The notes beneath the pieces are model-generated. The model did not search any database and was not told where the DNA came from. It saw only the letters and a program-made list of their open reading frames with translations. The position numbers and the translations under genes are program-made. Source: Marispirochaeta sp. (GTDB lineage Bacteria; Spirochaetota; Spirochaetia; JC444; Marispirochaetaceae). Taken from it: a DNA stretch of 64,000 bases. Below, in pieces: positions 43,485 to 52,883 of the stretch (positions within the stretch are counted from its first letter, which is position 1; every line of letters starts with the position of its first letter). Where the stretch lies: positions 38,767-102,766 of the forward strand of contig NZ_OY764214.1 in assembly GCF_963668165.1 (NCBI RefSeq). The letters are read 5' to 3'.

Positions 43485-44249
43485 CTAAATATCCAGCCCG
43501 ATTGAGATCGGACAGTGGTCGGATCCCATCACCTCCGGGTGGATGGAAGAGGATTTAACTGCTCCGGCAAAGCTGTCGTTGACACAGGCATAATCGATAC
43601 GCCAGCCGATGTTCTTCGACCTGGCTCCGGCACGATAGGACCACCAGGTGTAGTTTCCGCCTTCGCTGGTGAACATGCGGAAGGTGTCAGTAAAACCGTC
43701 GGCGGTAAAGCTGTCCATCCAGGCCCGTTCCTCCGGCAGATACCCGGGGTTCTTCTCATTCTGCTGCGGCCGTGCAAGATCAATGGGTTTATGGGCTATG
43801 TTGTAATCCCCGACAATGACCACATTCTCCCCCGCGGCGACACGCCGGCGGGCGGCATCGTGCAGAAAGGAGCAGAAATCGAGCTTGTAATCGAGCCTGG
43901 CCCCCTCGGGCTGGCTGTTGGGAAAATAGCAGTTGAAAAGGGTGAACTTCGGAAAGCTGAGAACCAGACCACGGCCTTCGGAGTCGAACTCATCCGCACC
44001 CAGGATATCCACCTTCAGGGGTTCCTCTCTGCTGTAGACAGAGACCCCGCTGTAGCCTTTCTTCTGTGCGCTGGCCCAGAGGGCGATATAGCCCTCTGGA
44101 GAGATCAGCTCCTCATCCAGCTGTTCCGGCTGGGCTTTGGTCTCCTGCAGGGCGAGGATATCCGGCTGTATTCCGCCGAACCATTCCATCAGCCCCTTTT
44201 TCCGGGCCGCACGGATGCCATTGACGTTCCACGAGTAGATCTTAATCAA
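43485..44249 (-). CDS. exoA: Exodeoxyribonuclease III / AP endonuclease
   Basis: A 254-aa enzyme of the ExoIII/APE1 fold: SWNVNGIRA (Asn8), LQETKAQ (metal Glu36), CYFPNSQPEG, VGDYNIAHKPIDL, the WWSYRAGARSKNIGWRIDY block and the terminal GSDHCPISI (His245). It incises DNA at abasic sites during base-excision repair. The start overlaps the end of the metallo-hydrolase gene by eight bases. Confidence 0.95.
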   Translation of the reverse strand: MIKIYSWNVNGIRAARKKGLMEWFGGIQPDILALQETKAQPEQLDEELISPEGYIALWASAQKKGYSGVSVYSREEPLKVDILGADEFDSEGRGLVLSFPKFTLFNCYFPNSQPEGARLDYKLDFCSFLHDAARRRVAAGENVVIVGDYNIAHKPIDLARPQQNEKNPGYLPEERAWMDSFTADGFTDTFRMFTSEGGNYTWWSYRAGARSKNIGWRIDYACVNDSFAGAVKSSSIHPEVMGSDHCPISIGLDI

Positions 44250-44982
44250 TTTTTTCTCCTGATTCTCTTTGTGCTTTTTTTATCAGCCTTTCCAGGCTGG
44301 CTGCCAGCTTATCCCGGGAAAAAGGTTTTCCGTGACCCGGGTAGAAGCGTTCGGCGCCGCTCTGCAGAAGGTATCTCCAGCTTGTGACCAGGTTTTTAGG
44401 ATCATCCGCAAAGGGAGGAACCACCGACCAGGGAAGAATATTGAATGCCGCATCACCGATGAAGGCAGCTTCATTCTCCAGCAACAGGGCTATGGACCCT
44501 CCTGAGTGCCCGGGCATTGGAACGATTCTTCCGGGGATGCCGAATTCCGACAGGTCCCTCTCTCCTGTTATAAGAATATCCGGCTGCACGGGGTTGAACT
44601 GTTCCCTGCCGGCCAGGATTTTGCCCGCGAGTTTTGATACGGTTTTTGTGTACGGACCGAGTCCTTTGGGGAAGGGCGTTCTGCCGGAAAGCAGATGGGT
44701 TTCCTCGTAATGGGAGCAGCATACCGGGGCCCCGGTTGCCTCCTTGAGCTCCGCCAGGGATCCTGCGTGGTCATAATGGGCATGGGTCAGCAGAATAAGA
44801 GATATCTTCTCCGGTTCAAGACCTGCTCTTCTTGTGGCGGCCAGTATTTTCTCTTCCGATCCCGGAATACCGGCATCCACAAGAACCCCGGTATCCCCTG
44901 CTTTGACCAGATAGACATGAGCATGACCGCCGGCAACAGAGTGTATCTCTATGGAAGGTAAAACAGGGGGCAAAGGCCGCAT
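44242..44982 (-). CDS. Metallo-beta-lactamase-fold hydrolase
   Basis: A 246-aa MBL-fold protein with the zinc motif LLTHAHYDHAG (HAHYDH at 67-72), a downstream metal His in MPGHSGGSIALL, an Asp in IGDAAFN and the last His in FYPGHGKP. It resembles glyoxalase II-type or general thioester/lactone hydrolases; the substrate is unknown. It is between an outer-membrane protein gene (nine bases away) and exoA, with which it overlaps. Confidence 0.88.
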   Translation of the reverse strand: MRPLPPVLPSIEIHSVAGGHAHVYLVKAGDTGVLVDAGIPGSEEKILAATRRAGLEPEKISLILLTHAHYDHAGSLAELKEATGAPVCCSHYEETHLLSGRTPFPKGLGPYTKTVSKLAGKILAGREQFNPVQPDILITGERDLSEFGIPGRIVPMPGHSGGSIALLLENEAAFIGDAAFNILPWSVVPPFADDPKNLVTSWRYLLQSGAERFYPGHGKPFSRDKLAASLERLIKKAQRESGEKID

Positions 44983-44991
44983 CTCCTCTGA

Positions 44992-46437
44992 TTAATAGTG
45001 GTGTCCCAGTACGATAAAAAGCTCGTAATTCTCTCCTCCCCAGTCGCCTTCGTCGATAACTGCCTTCAGGTCGATGCCCAGGGATGCTCTAATATAATAT
45101 CCCCTGGCGAAAAAGGGAAACCCGATGGCCTCAAGACCCAGACCCATCTTGAAGTGCCTCTCCGGATCGAAGGCCGCGTCCTGCTCCTTGACCCATCCGG
45201 CGTCAAAGAAGACAGAGCCCTGTCCCTCAACAAAATTCGGGATTGTAAAGGCACTCATGGTCAGATCAGTATTGATGAATCCCCCGTATTCCACGGCCTC
45301 ACCCATCTTTGTATCCCGTATGCCGCGGATATAGCTGGCGGCCTCCTCTTCGAACTCACCGTCGAATTCGGCAAAGCCGGCGATTCGTCCCGACACCATA
45401 AAGGGCCAGAAGAGGATTTTAAAAGGAAGAGGATAGAAGCCCGAGAGGGAAGCCCTGGCATCCCGGTTCCAGTAGAGGTGCTGCAGATTCCAGGTGTTGC
45501 TGTTCTCGATCCGCAGGTCCACTCCCTTTCTGAAGTTCCCGATCCAGTCCACCTGGCCCGCCGTCAGAAGCTGTCCGTAGCCGATTCCGGGCCCCTCCTT
45601 CTCCCGGGAGATGGGTTTGTCGAGCTTGTAATCGATCTCCGCGAAGATCCCCGGGGTATAGATGAACTCGCCGAAACCGGGAAGGAAGAGCCCGGTGGAG
45701 AAATCCTCCGCCAGTTCCAGCCGGGAGCTAATCCAGTTTCTGTCTATGTCCGTGCTTTCGTAATTATAGCTTTCCTTAAAGCTTAGAGTGGGGGTATAGT
45801 TTCCCACAGGAAGATCGATGCCCACGGAGGTGTAGGATTCAAGATCGTGTTCCCCCGCCGTGTATTCCCAGTAGGCCGCGGTGTCCCAATGCCACTGGTG
45901 CTCCAGCCACTGGAAGGGCAGGATGAACTCCAGCTCCAGGCGGTTGTTTGTTTCGCCGTCCTGCCGTTCCCAGGCGATATCCAGGGCTAAACGCTCCAGG
46001 GTGCCGAACAGATTCAGGTCCCGGTATTTGAGGGTCAGGGAAAAACCGTTATTGGAATCGTATTCAGGGATCGGCAATACAATAATATTCCAGCTGTCCT
46101 CCGTGTAGATGTCCACACTTACTGGATACAGTCCATCCTCTTCCTGCACAATCGAGTATTCTATGCGGGAGCCCTCTTTCAGCTGTCTGAGATTGAGTAA
46201 AAGCTGCTGCTGCTCCGCGATATAGTTTTGCAGCTCCTCTTCGCTGGAGAAAACAAGCCCGGTCTTTAAGCCCCCGAGCTTCTTCATAAGGGCTCCTTCC
46301 CGGGTGATCCCGTCAATATGGTAGTTGATCTCCTGTATTATGTAGCCGCTGTCGTTCCCTGATTCCTGCGCAAAGAGGACCGGCTGCAGCGTCAGCGTGA
46401 TCGCGAAACCCAGAATAAGACAGGCGAAGGTTTTCAC
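44992..46437 (-). CDS. Outer-membrane beta-barrel protein (Omp85/BamA-like, single N-terminal POTRA-like part)
   Basis: A 481-aa exported protein with a Sec signal (cleavage near AQES, residue 24). The N-terminal ~115 residues (IIQEINYHIDGITREGALMKKLGGLKTGLVF) look like one POTRA-type domain; the rest has the alternating pattern of a transmembrane barrel and ends in an aromatic residue (LGHHY), as expected for Bam-assembled proteins. FVEGQGSVFFDAGWV near the end resembles Omp85 C-terminal strands. Specific function is unknown. It is the first gene of the minus unit leading to exoA. Confidence 0.7.
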   Translation of the reverse strand: MKTFACLILGFAITLTLQPVLFAQESGNDSGYIIQEINYHIDGITREGALMKKLGGLKTGLVFSSEEELQNYIAEQQQLLLNLRQLKEGSRIEYSIVQEEDGLYPVSVDIYTEDSWNIIVLPIPEYDSNNGFSLTLKYRDLNLFGTLERLALDIAWERQDGETNNRLELEFILPFQWLEHQWHWDTAAYWEYTAGEHDLESYTSVGIDLPVGNYTPTLSFKESYNYESTDIDRNWISSRLELAEDFSTGLFLPGFGEFIYTPGIFAEIDYKLDKPISREKEGPGIGYGQLLTAGQVDWIGNFRKGVDLRIENSNTWNLQHLYWNRDARASLSGFYPLPFKILFWPFMVSGRIAGFAEFDGEFEEEAASYIRGIRDTKMGEAVEYGGFINTDLTMSAFTIPNFVEGQGSVFFDAGWVKEQDAAFDPERHFKMGLGLEAIGFPFFARGYYIRASLGIDLKAVIDEGDWGGENYELFIVLGHHY

Positions 46438-46614
46438 GTGTGTCTCCTTGGATAGTTCATGTCTCTATGTATGTAACACAGGAACCGGAAAAATCACAGT
46501 CCGCGTTTTTTCTCTTTTTTCCGCCTCACTAAAATCAGCACGGGTTTTCTCCGGTATATCCCGGGTATGAAGGGAAAAGGGCTTGTGTGGAATGCAAGAA
46601 TTTGAAAAACAGGC

Positions 46615-46643
46615 TTGTACTCTGCATAAAAGTACGTTATGAT
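46615..46643 (+). promoter_or_regulatory. Promoter of the TPR-to-toxin unit
   Basis: TTGTAC (46615-46620), a 17-base spacer and TATGAT (46638-46643), 39 bases before the TPR gene. No strong terminator is visible between here and 63.8 kb, so it may drive the whole unit. Confidence 0.5.
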
Positions 46644-46681
46644 CGCAGCGTTACAATGTAAGTTAATTTAGTTAAAAAGCT

Positions 46682-48070
46682 ATGAAAAGAAGAATATCAA
46701 TATTTTTGTCTGCCCTCTGTATAATAATCCTGCTGGTCCATCTGTTCTCACTATACAACGCAAAAACCCGTCACAACGAGCTCAAAACCCTGCTTCTTGC
46801 CCAGCATGATGAACATATGCAGGCCGTTCAGAATTTGGACGCGAAAGTCTCAGCCATTGATAAAGCTGTGGCCGCCGGTTTTGAGCACAATGGGTATGCG
46901 TTACGCGGGCTTGAGTCCGGACAGCGTTCCTTGAGCGGACGCCTTTCCACCATGAACGGACACCTCTCCTCTGATCTTGCAGCTGTCAGCCGCGGGCAGG
47001 CTGCTCTGGCTGCAGCCCTGAAGGAGACAGGGATCAGGTCGCAGGACCCCAAGGACGATCTGTTTGTACAGTCCCTGTTCAGAAAGGGGCAGGAGTATTT
47101 CGCCGATGAACGCTACGCCCAGGCAGCTGTCAGCATGGCGGATGTGCTGTCCCTTGCGCCTGATTACCATGAAGCGCGCCTGATCCATGCTGTTGCCTGG
47201 TACCGGGAGAATCCCCTGGACTCCGGACGCCGGGAAGAGATCAGGGCCGATCTTGCCGCGCTTGTATCCCGGGATCCCCACAACATTCTGGCCCTGGAGA
47301 CCCTGGGAAGTATGGCGCTTGAAGAACAGGACTGGCGCAGAGCGCGACAGTATTACCAGCGTCTGATCGGGCTGGATGGCCGGAATATCGAGTATTCCCG
47401 GATGTTCGTTGTCGCCTGCCGGGCGGAAGGTGCTGTTGAGGAGGCGGAGGAAGAGATCACCCTGCTTTTACAGGATGATCCCGGCAATCCCCGCTACCTG
47501 CTGTACCGCGGAGAAGCATTGGAGAAGCAGGGAGAGTATGGCCAGGCCTTTACGTTCTACGAGGCAAGCTACAGGCGGGATCCAGCGTATCTGCCGGCAC
47601 TTCTCGGGGCTGCCCGCACGGCCGTACAGACGGGAAACTACCTCCGCGCCGGAGAGCTGCTCAGCTCTCCTTCGGTTCCGAAAAACCATACAATCTGTAA
47701 TCTGCTGGCGGAGTGCAGTAAGAACCTGGGTGATGGTGAAAATGCAATTACCTGGTGGGAAAAGGCGGCCGCCTCGCTGACACTGAATACGCCCGAAGAC
47801 ACAAAGAAAGCCTGCGCCTGTTATGTACGGATCGCCCGGTATTCTTTTGAAGCTGCTGATTATGAAGGAGCGCTTGAAGCGGCGGGAAAAGGGCTGCGGC
47901 TTGCCGGGAATCCGGAGCTGCACCTTATTAAAGCGAAAGCCCTGCTTGAAACGGGCCGCACGGCTCAGGCGAAAGAGGAACTGTCCCTGGTAGTTCAATC
48001 GGAGGCGGATCTGCTGCTGAACGAAGAGGCCCGGAAGCTTCTTGAGAGTCTGGAAGGCGACGATGGGTAA
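46682..48070 (+). CDS. Membrane-anchored TPR-repeat protein
   Basis: A 462-aa protein with an N-terminal membrane anchor (about 5-25), then a coiled, helical stretch (about 30-120) and from about residue 130 a run of tetratricopeptide-like repeats (RKGQEYFADERYAQAAVSMADVLSLAPDYHEA, ALETLGSMALEEQDWRRARQYYQRLIGLDGRN, LLYRGEALEKQGEYGQAFTFYEASYRRDPAYL and others). It is probably a periplasmic scaffold facing away from the cytoplasm. It overlaps the next gene, which places it in the toxin operon; a role in toxin export or assembly is only a guess. Confidence 0.8.
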   Translation: MKRRISIFLSALCIIILLVHLFSLYNAKTRHNELKTLLLAQHDEHMQAVQNLDAKVSAIDKAVAAGFEHNGYALRGLESGQRSLSGRLSTMNGHLSSDLAAVSRGQAALAAALKETGIRSQDPKDDLFVQSLFRKGQEYFADERYAQAAVSMADVLSLAPDYHEARLIHAVAWYRENPLDSGRREEIRADLAALVSRDPHNILALETLGSMALEEQDWRRARQYYQRLIGLDGRNIEYSRMFVVACRAEGAVEEAEEEITLLLQDDPGNPRYLLYRGEALEKQGEYGQAFTFYEASYRRDPAYLPALLGAARTAVQTGNYLRAGELLSSPSVPKNHTICNLLAECSKNLGDGENAITWWEKAAASLTLNTPEDTKKACACYVRIARYSFEAADYEGALEAAGKGLRLAGNPELHLIKAKALLETGRTAQAKEELSLVVQSEADLLLNEEARKLLESLEGDDG

Positions 48071-49133
48071 TGCTGTAATGCACCGGCCTTTTCATCGCGT
48101 CCGGGGTTTGTGCTGCATTGCCATTCTTCTTTTCGCCGGAAACCTGGGGGCCCTGGAGATTCATGTAGCGCCCCTGGTTGTGGACAGCCGTGAGGCGGGA
48201 ACCGGTCTTCTGGCAGAGAAGAATCCCCAAAAGGATCTTGTCCGCCTTCTGCATGATAGCGACCACCAGGGCGCTGTATCCGTAACAATTCTTCCGGAGA
48301 GGAAGTACGGCAGTCCCCGCAGTTTTCTGGAAGCCGCCGAACTATGTGAGACCGCCGGTATCGACTACCTGCTGTACGGCTACATCAAGGAAGGGGAGTA
48401 CAGCTGGGACTGCGAGATAAAACTCTACGTCAGGGAGACGAACGAGGTCGCGCAGCTCTTTTTCGGCCGGGACGGCACGGATCACTATGATCGGATGCTG
48501 GACGAGCTCAGCAAAAAGATCCTGGACTATTTTTATGGAGAGGTCGGCCTTGCCCCCTACGCCCCCGCACCGGAACCGGACCGCAAGATTTTTTCCATAC
48601 CCATCCATTTAGGCTACTGGTCTCCCGGAGGAGGAGAGTGGGGAGAGGTAAGTATCGGGATCGGACGGATAGAGTCGGGAGTTCTGTTTGTTCCGGTCTC
48701 CCCCTTGTGGTACCACGGGGATGTTCCCTGGGAGCTTGAGACCGGTATTACCCTTTCGTATTCCCTGGCGGCAAATGACAAGGAGTACGAAAGCTTTCTG
48801 CTCCACAGTCTGCGGATCAACCTGCCGCTTCTGGCAGCGGCGGAGCTTAACGCTGATCAGAGCATCGTCCTTGGCGGGGGATTGAGCATGCAGTTCGACA
48901 TTCTGAATCAGGACCGGCAGTACTACGGAAGTTATACGGCTTTCAGCGCGGCACCGGGGGCTTTTGTCGAGGCAGATTACCGCTACCGGCTGAACGACAC
49001 CTGGAAACTCGGATTTCGTGCCGCCCTTGAGTTTGCCTTTTTTGCTGATCTTCAGAGCAATGTCCTTGCCGGGGTGTACGGATTATACGAGTTTGCGCCT
49101 CTGGAACCATCAAAGAAAGGGAGAAATAAATGA
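48063..49133 (+). CDS. Secreted / outer-membrane protein of unknown function
   Basis: A ~356-aa protein with an N-terminal signal peptide (about 10-32, ending in LGAL). The first half (to about 150) looks like a globular domain seen in spirochaete putative secretion proteins (IDYLLYGYIKEGEYSWDCEIKLYVRET); the second half from KIFSIPIHLGYW has an alternating pattern ending in strands like a small barrel. I do not recognise a named family. It begins inside the end of the TPR gene and overlaps the next gene's start by four bases. Confidence 0.65.
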   Translation: MGNAVMHRPFHRVRGLCCIAILLFAGNLGALEIHVAPLVVDSREAGTGLLAEKNPQKDLVRLLHDSDHQGAVSVTILPERKYGSPRSFLEAAELCETAGIDYLLYGYIKEGEYSWDCEIKLYVRETNEVAQLFFGRDGTDHYDRMLDELSKKILDYFYGEVGLAPYAPAPEPDRKIFSIPIHLGYWSPGGGEWGEVSIGIGRIESGVLFVPVSPLWYHGDVPWELETGITLSYSLAANDKEYESFLLHSLRINLPLLAAAELNADQSIVLGGGLSMQFDILNQDRQYYGSYTAFSAAPGAFVEADYRYRLNDTWKLGFRAALEFAFFADLQSNVLAGVYGLYEFAPLEPSKKGRNK

Positions 49134-49912
49134 AACGCGGAATCCTGATACTTTGTGTGATCCTGCTTTGCGCGGGATGCTCTGACGGTCTCTTGACAGA
49201 GATGGACCGTCTTGCCGCTGACCCCGAGGTTGTATCCCCGGCGGTAGCATCCTTTCAGAGTGAGCTGACGGTTTCTGTCAGCTGGGATGAGGATGAAGCG
49301 GCGGATGAATATGTGCTCCGGCGGGCGGAGGATTCATCGGGAGTCCTGAGCTATGAGATTCTGTATGAAGGACCGGTGAACCATTACCGGGACACTGATG
49401 TGGCAGATGAGGGCCGTTACCTGTATACCCTGACAAAAAAGAAGGGCAACCGGGAGTTCGGTCCATCCCGGCCGGTGCTGGGGGTAGGAAGCGACTGCAT
49501 CGGGGATATCTGGGAGCCGAATAATACGAAAGAGCAGGCTGCGACCCTGGATCACGAACTGATAGCAAACAGTTTCTACTACGAGGATGCCGCTACCCAC
49601 AGTACGGTGCAGGATACTGACTGGTACAAAATAAGCATTCCGCCGCGGTGCAGCGCCTCTATTGTGGTTGTCCAGTCGGACCCCATCCCTGCGCAGAACT
49701 CATCGCATCTGAGTTATCTGGTGGAAGGGACAGGTCCTGCGGAAACCATCGCCAGCGGCGTATTGTATCCCATTGAAAACACAGGCTTAACCACTGCTAC
49801 CTTTCTGTTCTGCATACGTCCCCGGGCAGAGGAGTGCCGGGACGATCTGACCTTGAGCGGCGGAACGGTCATCAAATATACCCTGCAGATCAGCAGGTTT
49901 GATTTTCTATGA
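49130..49912 (+). CDS. Lipoprotein with a fibronectin-III-like domain
   Basis: A 260-aa lipoprotein (lipobox LLCAGC, Cys16). Residues about 37-115 have the strand pattern of a fibronectin type III module (VSVSWDEDEAADEYVLRRAEDSSG ... YLYTLTKKKGNREFGPSRPV). The C-terminal half (about 125-260) begins with DIWEPNNTKEQAATL, the opening of pre-peptidase C-terminal-like domains. It is likely a surface protein. It overlaps neighbours on both sides. Confidence 0.72.
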   Translation: MKRGILILCVILLCAGCSDGLLTEMDRLAADPEVVSPAVASFQSELTVSVSWDEDEAADEYVLRRAEDSSGVLSYEILYEGPVNHYRDTDVADEGRYLYTLTKKKGNREFGPSRPVLGVGSDCIGDIWEPNNTKEQAATLDHELIANSFYYEDAATHSTVQDTDWYKISIPPRCSASIVVVQSDPIPAQNSSHLSYLVEGTGPAETIASGVLYPIENTGLTTATFLFCIRPRAEECRDDLTLSGGTVIKYTLQISRFDFL

Positions 49913-49941
49913 AGGGCGTACTGCCTTCAAGGAAGGTACAG

Positions 49942-50616
49942 ATGAAAAAGAAAGTAAAGAACCCGGGTGTACTCTCCGGAGTCCTTGTCCTGCTGATTCT
50001 GATATTCAGCGCCTGTCCGGTTACCCCGAAACAGGCTGATGAAGCCATTGTCGGCACGGACGGATTTGAAGAGGTTAATGAGCTTTTTGCTGATGGAGAT
50101 GAAGAGGGGAAGGTCGTTTTTGCGACCAATGATCCTGCTTACTGGAGTACCCTGGGCTATACCCTGTGGGCGTTAAACGGCGAGGTTCAGGAGCCTTTTG
50201 TCTCCCGGGAGGTAAAATGCAACAAGATCTCCGGGGCCGCCGGTGCGGGGTACGGCCTTGTGTTCTGCCACTGGGAAAGCAGCGATCCGGACACCGGAGA
50301 GACGATGCTGACGGTGATGATAAACACCCTGGGGGAGTACATCGTGGGTGAGGTGGCGGATGATACGTTTTATGAGTTTTTTCCCTGGCGGGAATCTGAG
50401 TATCTGAAGAAGGGATACAACCAGGGGAATGTTGTGGGGCTGCGCTGGGATTCCGGAGAATCCCGCTTTGAGCTCAGTTTTAACGGGTATTCTGAAACAA
50501 CCTTCACCGACGAGACCGAACCGCTGCATACAGGGGGAGAGAACGGATATATCGTGGTGATCTCTCCTGCAGATACCTTTCCGGAGAATCCTGTACAGGT
50601 GGTTTTTACCGAATAG
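49942..50616 (+). CDS. Lipoprotein of unknown function
   Basis: A ~224-aa protein with a lipoprotein signal (LIFSAC). I do not recognise the family; its body is rich in aromatic and acidic residues with beta-strand character (GLVFCHWESSDPDTGETMLTVMINTLGEYIVGEV). The ATG at 49942 has GGAAGG upstream; the frame is open from 49909. It directly precedes the Rhs-type toxin gene and is likely co-transcribed. Confidence 0.62.
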   Translation: MKKKVKNPGVLSGVLVLLILIFSACPVTPKQADEAIVGTDGFEEVNELFADGDEEGKVVFATNDPAYWSTLGYTLWALNGEVQEPFVSREVKCNKISGAAGAGYGLVFCHWESSDPDTGETMLTVMINTLGEYIVGEVADDTFYEFFPWRESEYLKKGYNQGNVVGLRWDSGESRFELSFNGYSETTFTDETEPLHTGGENGYIVVISPADTFPENPVQVVFTE

Positions 50617-50677
50617 GAGGAACTGGTATTTACGCGCCAGGAGAACGGGGGAAAAAGTGAAAAAAAGGGAAATGTAT

Positions 50678-50834
50678 ATGAATATAAAGAGCCGATTGAC
50701 AGCCATTCTGTTGCTGGAAACCTTCATAGCCGGGACAGTTGCCCCGCCGGTGTACGCGGATGCACCGCGGCAGGAGATGCTGCCCGGTTCGGTGTATGTG
50801 AACGAAGCGGCGGAACAGGGAGAAGCAGAGCTTG
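50678..50834 (+). CDS. Rhs/SpvB-type toxin gene, 5' exon (signal peptide)
   Basis: This exon encodes about 52 residues: a Sec signal peptide (MNIKSRLTAILLLETFIAGT, cleavage probably after VYADA) and a short acidic stretch ending in EAEL plus the first base of the next codon. The ATG at 50678 follows AGGG at eight bases; GTG at 50657 is an alternative. The exon stops at the group II intron boundary (intron begins GTGTG at 50835). Joined to 52884, the codon becomes GAA and the frame continues without a stop for more than 3,290 codons. The unspliced message would end after eight further codons. Confidence 0.75.
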
Positions 50835-52883
50835 GTGTGCCCGGCATGGGTACTAACTAACAGGTGCAAATCCTGTAATCACCCCTGAAAGGAGGGAAGA
50901 TTTAGACGACGGCAAGGGTGCCCGAAGAAACCCAATGACTCCGCTTAAGAAGCTAAGCATGAAAGGAAGTTGTTGGGCCAATGAGGGATCTGAAGGAAGC
51001 CTGAGTCAAGATACCTGCCTGAACGCAAGTGAACCTTCGTGAGGCCGTGTCGGAGGGAAGAGGTGCCCAAGACCACCGAAGACCTATATCCTTTTGCGTA
51101 ACACCGATGAGGTATGGAAGGCAGGCGAGGTATCAAGAAGCTAGTACCCTTACCCGGGGAGGAGCCGTTGGCTTGGGAACTGTGTAACAGCGACATGAGA
51201 TTCCCTAAGACATCCAGCAATGGATGTCTTATGAGCCAAGGGCTTTCAGATGAAGCCATAGTAGCCATAAAACCGAGTGCCGATGAGAGTACGGTGACGT
51301 ATTCGAGGATAAACCACTGGGAAAGAGACAGGGATGTCAAAGGTGAAGGGTGGAACATGCAAGCGAGCTTGAAAAGCTCACCAATAACTACTCCCGAGGA
51401 GTTTTTGTCTACGGAGCCATACGGAGGACCGAAACGTATATGAGGTCTACATCCGCAGGGTCTGAACGTTGAGACGGGAGTGCAAGGAGTGACCGTGAAC
51501 CAGTACGAGCTGGCCATCGAACAACCAAGTCTCTTCGAATCGCTGTGTACCGTATCAGTCCTACAACGAGGATTCAAGGCCGTGAAACGCAATGGAGGAT
51601 CACCCGGCATTGACGGGGTAAAGATCCAGGAGTTTGAACGGAACCTAAACGAAGAGCTGCTCCTCCTCCAGAAGGAACTGGCAGGATGGACGTACAAACC
51701 CAAACCGGTGAGACGGGTAGAAATACCCAAACCGGGCCCACAAGCAGGAGTCCGACTATTGGGCGTCCCATGCATCCGCGATCGTGTGGTGCAGGCGGCC
51801 ATAAAATACCTGCTTGAACCTCTGTATGAACCGCAGTTCTCGGATTCGAGCTACGGGTTCAGACCACATCGAAGCCAAAAGCAGGCAGTGGCCAAAGCGA
51901 AAGCACTTGTGCAAAGCGGAAAAGAGTACGTGGTGGATATCGATCTATCGAAGTTCTTCGACCGTGTTAACCATGACCGACTCATCCGGCGTCTATCGGA
52001 AACGATCCAGGACAAGCGAATCTTACGTCTGATCGGAGAGACCTTACGAAGTGGCGTCATGAACAACGGTGTTGTGTCCGCCACCCAGGAAGGAACAACC
52101 CAAGGGTCACCGTTAAGTCCACTACTGAGCAACGTCGTCCTTGACGAGTTAGACAAGGAGTTGGAACGGCGGGGACTTGAATTTTGCCGATACGCTGACG
52201 ATAGCAACATCTTCGTGAAAACGGAGAAAGCAGCGCAACGAGTCATGGCGAGTATAACGAAGTTTATCGAAGGGAAGCTCAAGCTCAAGATTAATCGGGG
52301 CAAGAGTAAAGTGGCTCTGTCCAGGTACGTGAAATTCCTTGGTATGACTATCATAGCCGGAACGATAGCGATATCGGCGGCATCAATAAACCGAGCGATG
52401 GAACGCATCAAAGAGCTTACCCCACGGGGGACAAGATACACCTTGGAGCAGACTATCCAGAGGATAAACCAATGGTACAGTGGATGGGCATCGTATTATG
52501 GGATGACCCAATATCCCGCACAATTGCGGAACATTGAGGCACATGTACGAAGACGGCTGCGAGCAAGAATCATTGATCAACAGAAGCGAAGACGACACGT
52601 GGTGAGAACATTTATGAGAAGAGGCGTTTCCGAAACTACTGCAAAGAAGGCGGTGTATTCGAACAAGAAACGATGGGCATTGAGTAAAACAATGGCGGCG
52701 GGGCTGGCGTTTCCGAACACCTGGTTCATCGAGACGATGGGTCAGATTGTCCGGTCCGATGATGACCTACCGCACTGGTTTACGGTGAAACGATGGATCA
52801 AGCTTACATGAGGAGCCGTGTACGAGACCCGTACGCACGGTTCTGTGAGAGGACGGCGGGCATAAGCCCGCCTCCTACTCGAT
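50835..52883 (+). mobile_element. Group II intron (full length, 2,049 bp)
   Basis: The left end reads GTGTGCCCGGCATGGGTACT, a typical group II 5' end. The right end contains domain V (GAGCCGTGTACGAGACCCGT...CACGGTTCTGTGAGAGG, about 52809-52855) and a domain VI stem (GGCGGGC/GCCCGCC) with the final CCTACTCGAT at 52874-52883. The maturase gene lies in domain IV. The exon junction CTTG/AAGG restores the toxin frame exactly. Both ends and the ORF look intact, so splicing is plausible. Class C/D-type by its lack of an HNH endonuclease domain. Confidence 0.93.
51495..52811 (+). CDS. ltrA: Group II intron-encoded reverse transcriptase/maturase
   Basis: A ~438-aa protein: reverse transcriptase domain from about residue 30 (FKAVKRNGGSPGIDGV) with FRPHRSQKQAV, DIDLSKFFDRVNHDRL, GTTQGSPLSPLLSN and the catalytic YADD (CRYADDSNIFV), followed by the maturase/GIIM domain (RINQWYSGWASYYGMT). 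It ends in LPHWFTVKRWIKL without a DNA-endonuclease domain, as in class C/D lineages, so it would retrohome using nascent strands. The GTG at 51495 follows AAGGAG; GTG at 51480 is an alternative. It helps fold and splice the intron RNA and mobilise it. Confidence 0.95.
   Translation: MNQYELAIEQPSLFESLCTVSVLQRGFKAVKRNGGSPGIDGVKIQEFERNLNEELLLLQKELAGWTYKPKPVRRVEIPKPGPQAGVRLLGVPCIRDRVVQAAIKYLLEPLYEPQFSDSSYGFRPHRSQKQAVAKAKALVQSGKEYVVDIDLSKFFDRVNHDRLIRRLSETIQDKRILRLIGETLRSGVMNNGVVSATQEGTTQGSPLSPLLSNVVLDELDKELERRGLEFCRYADDSNIFVKTEKAAQRVMASITKFIEGKLKLKINRGKSKVALSRYVKFLGMTIIAGTIAISAASINRAMERIKELTPRGTRYTLEQTIQRINQWYSGWASYYGMTQYPAQLRNIEAHVRRRLRARIIDQQKRRRHVVRTFMRRGVSETTAKKAVYSNKKRWALSKTMAAGLAFPNTWFIETMGQIVRSDDDLPHWFTVKRWIKLT

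Noticed and set aside
51114..51443. Open frame of 109 codons in the first part of the group II intron
   Set aside because: It lies in the structured RNA domains I-III of the intron, has no similarity to a protein I know and no ribosome site; it is a chance frame.
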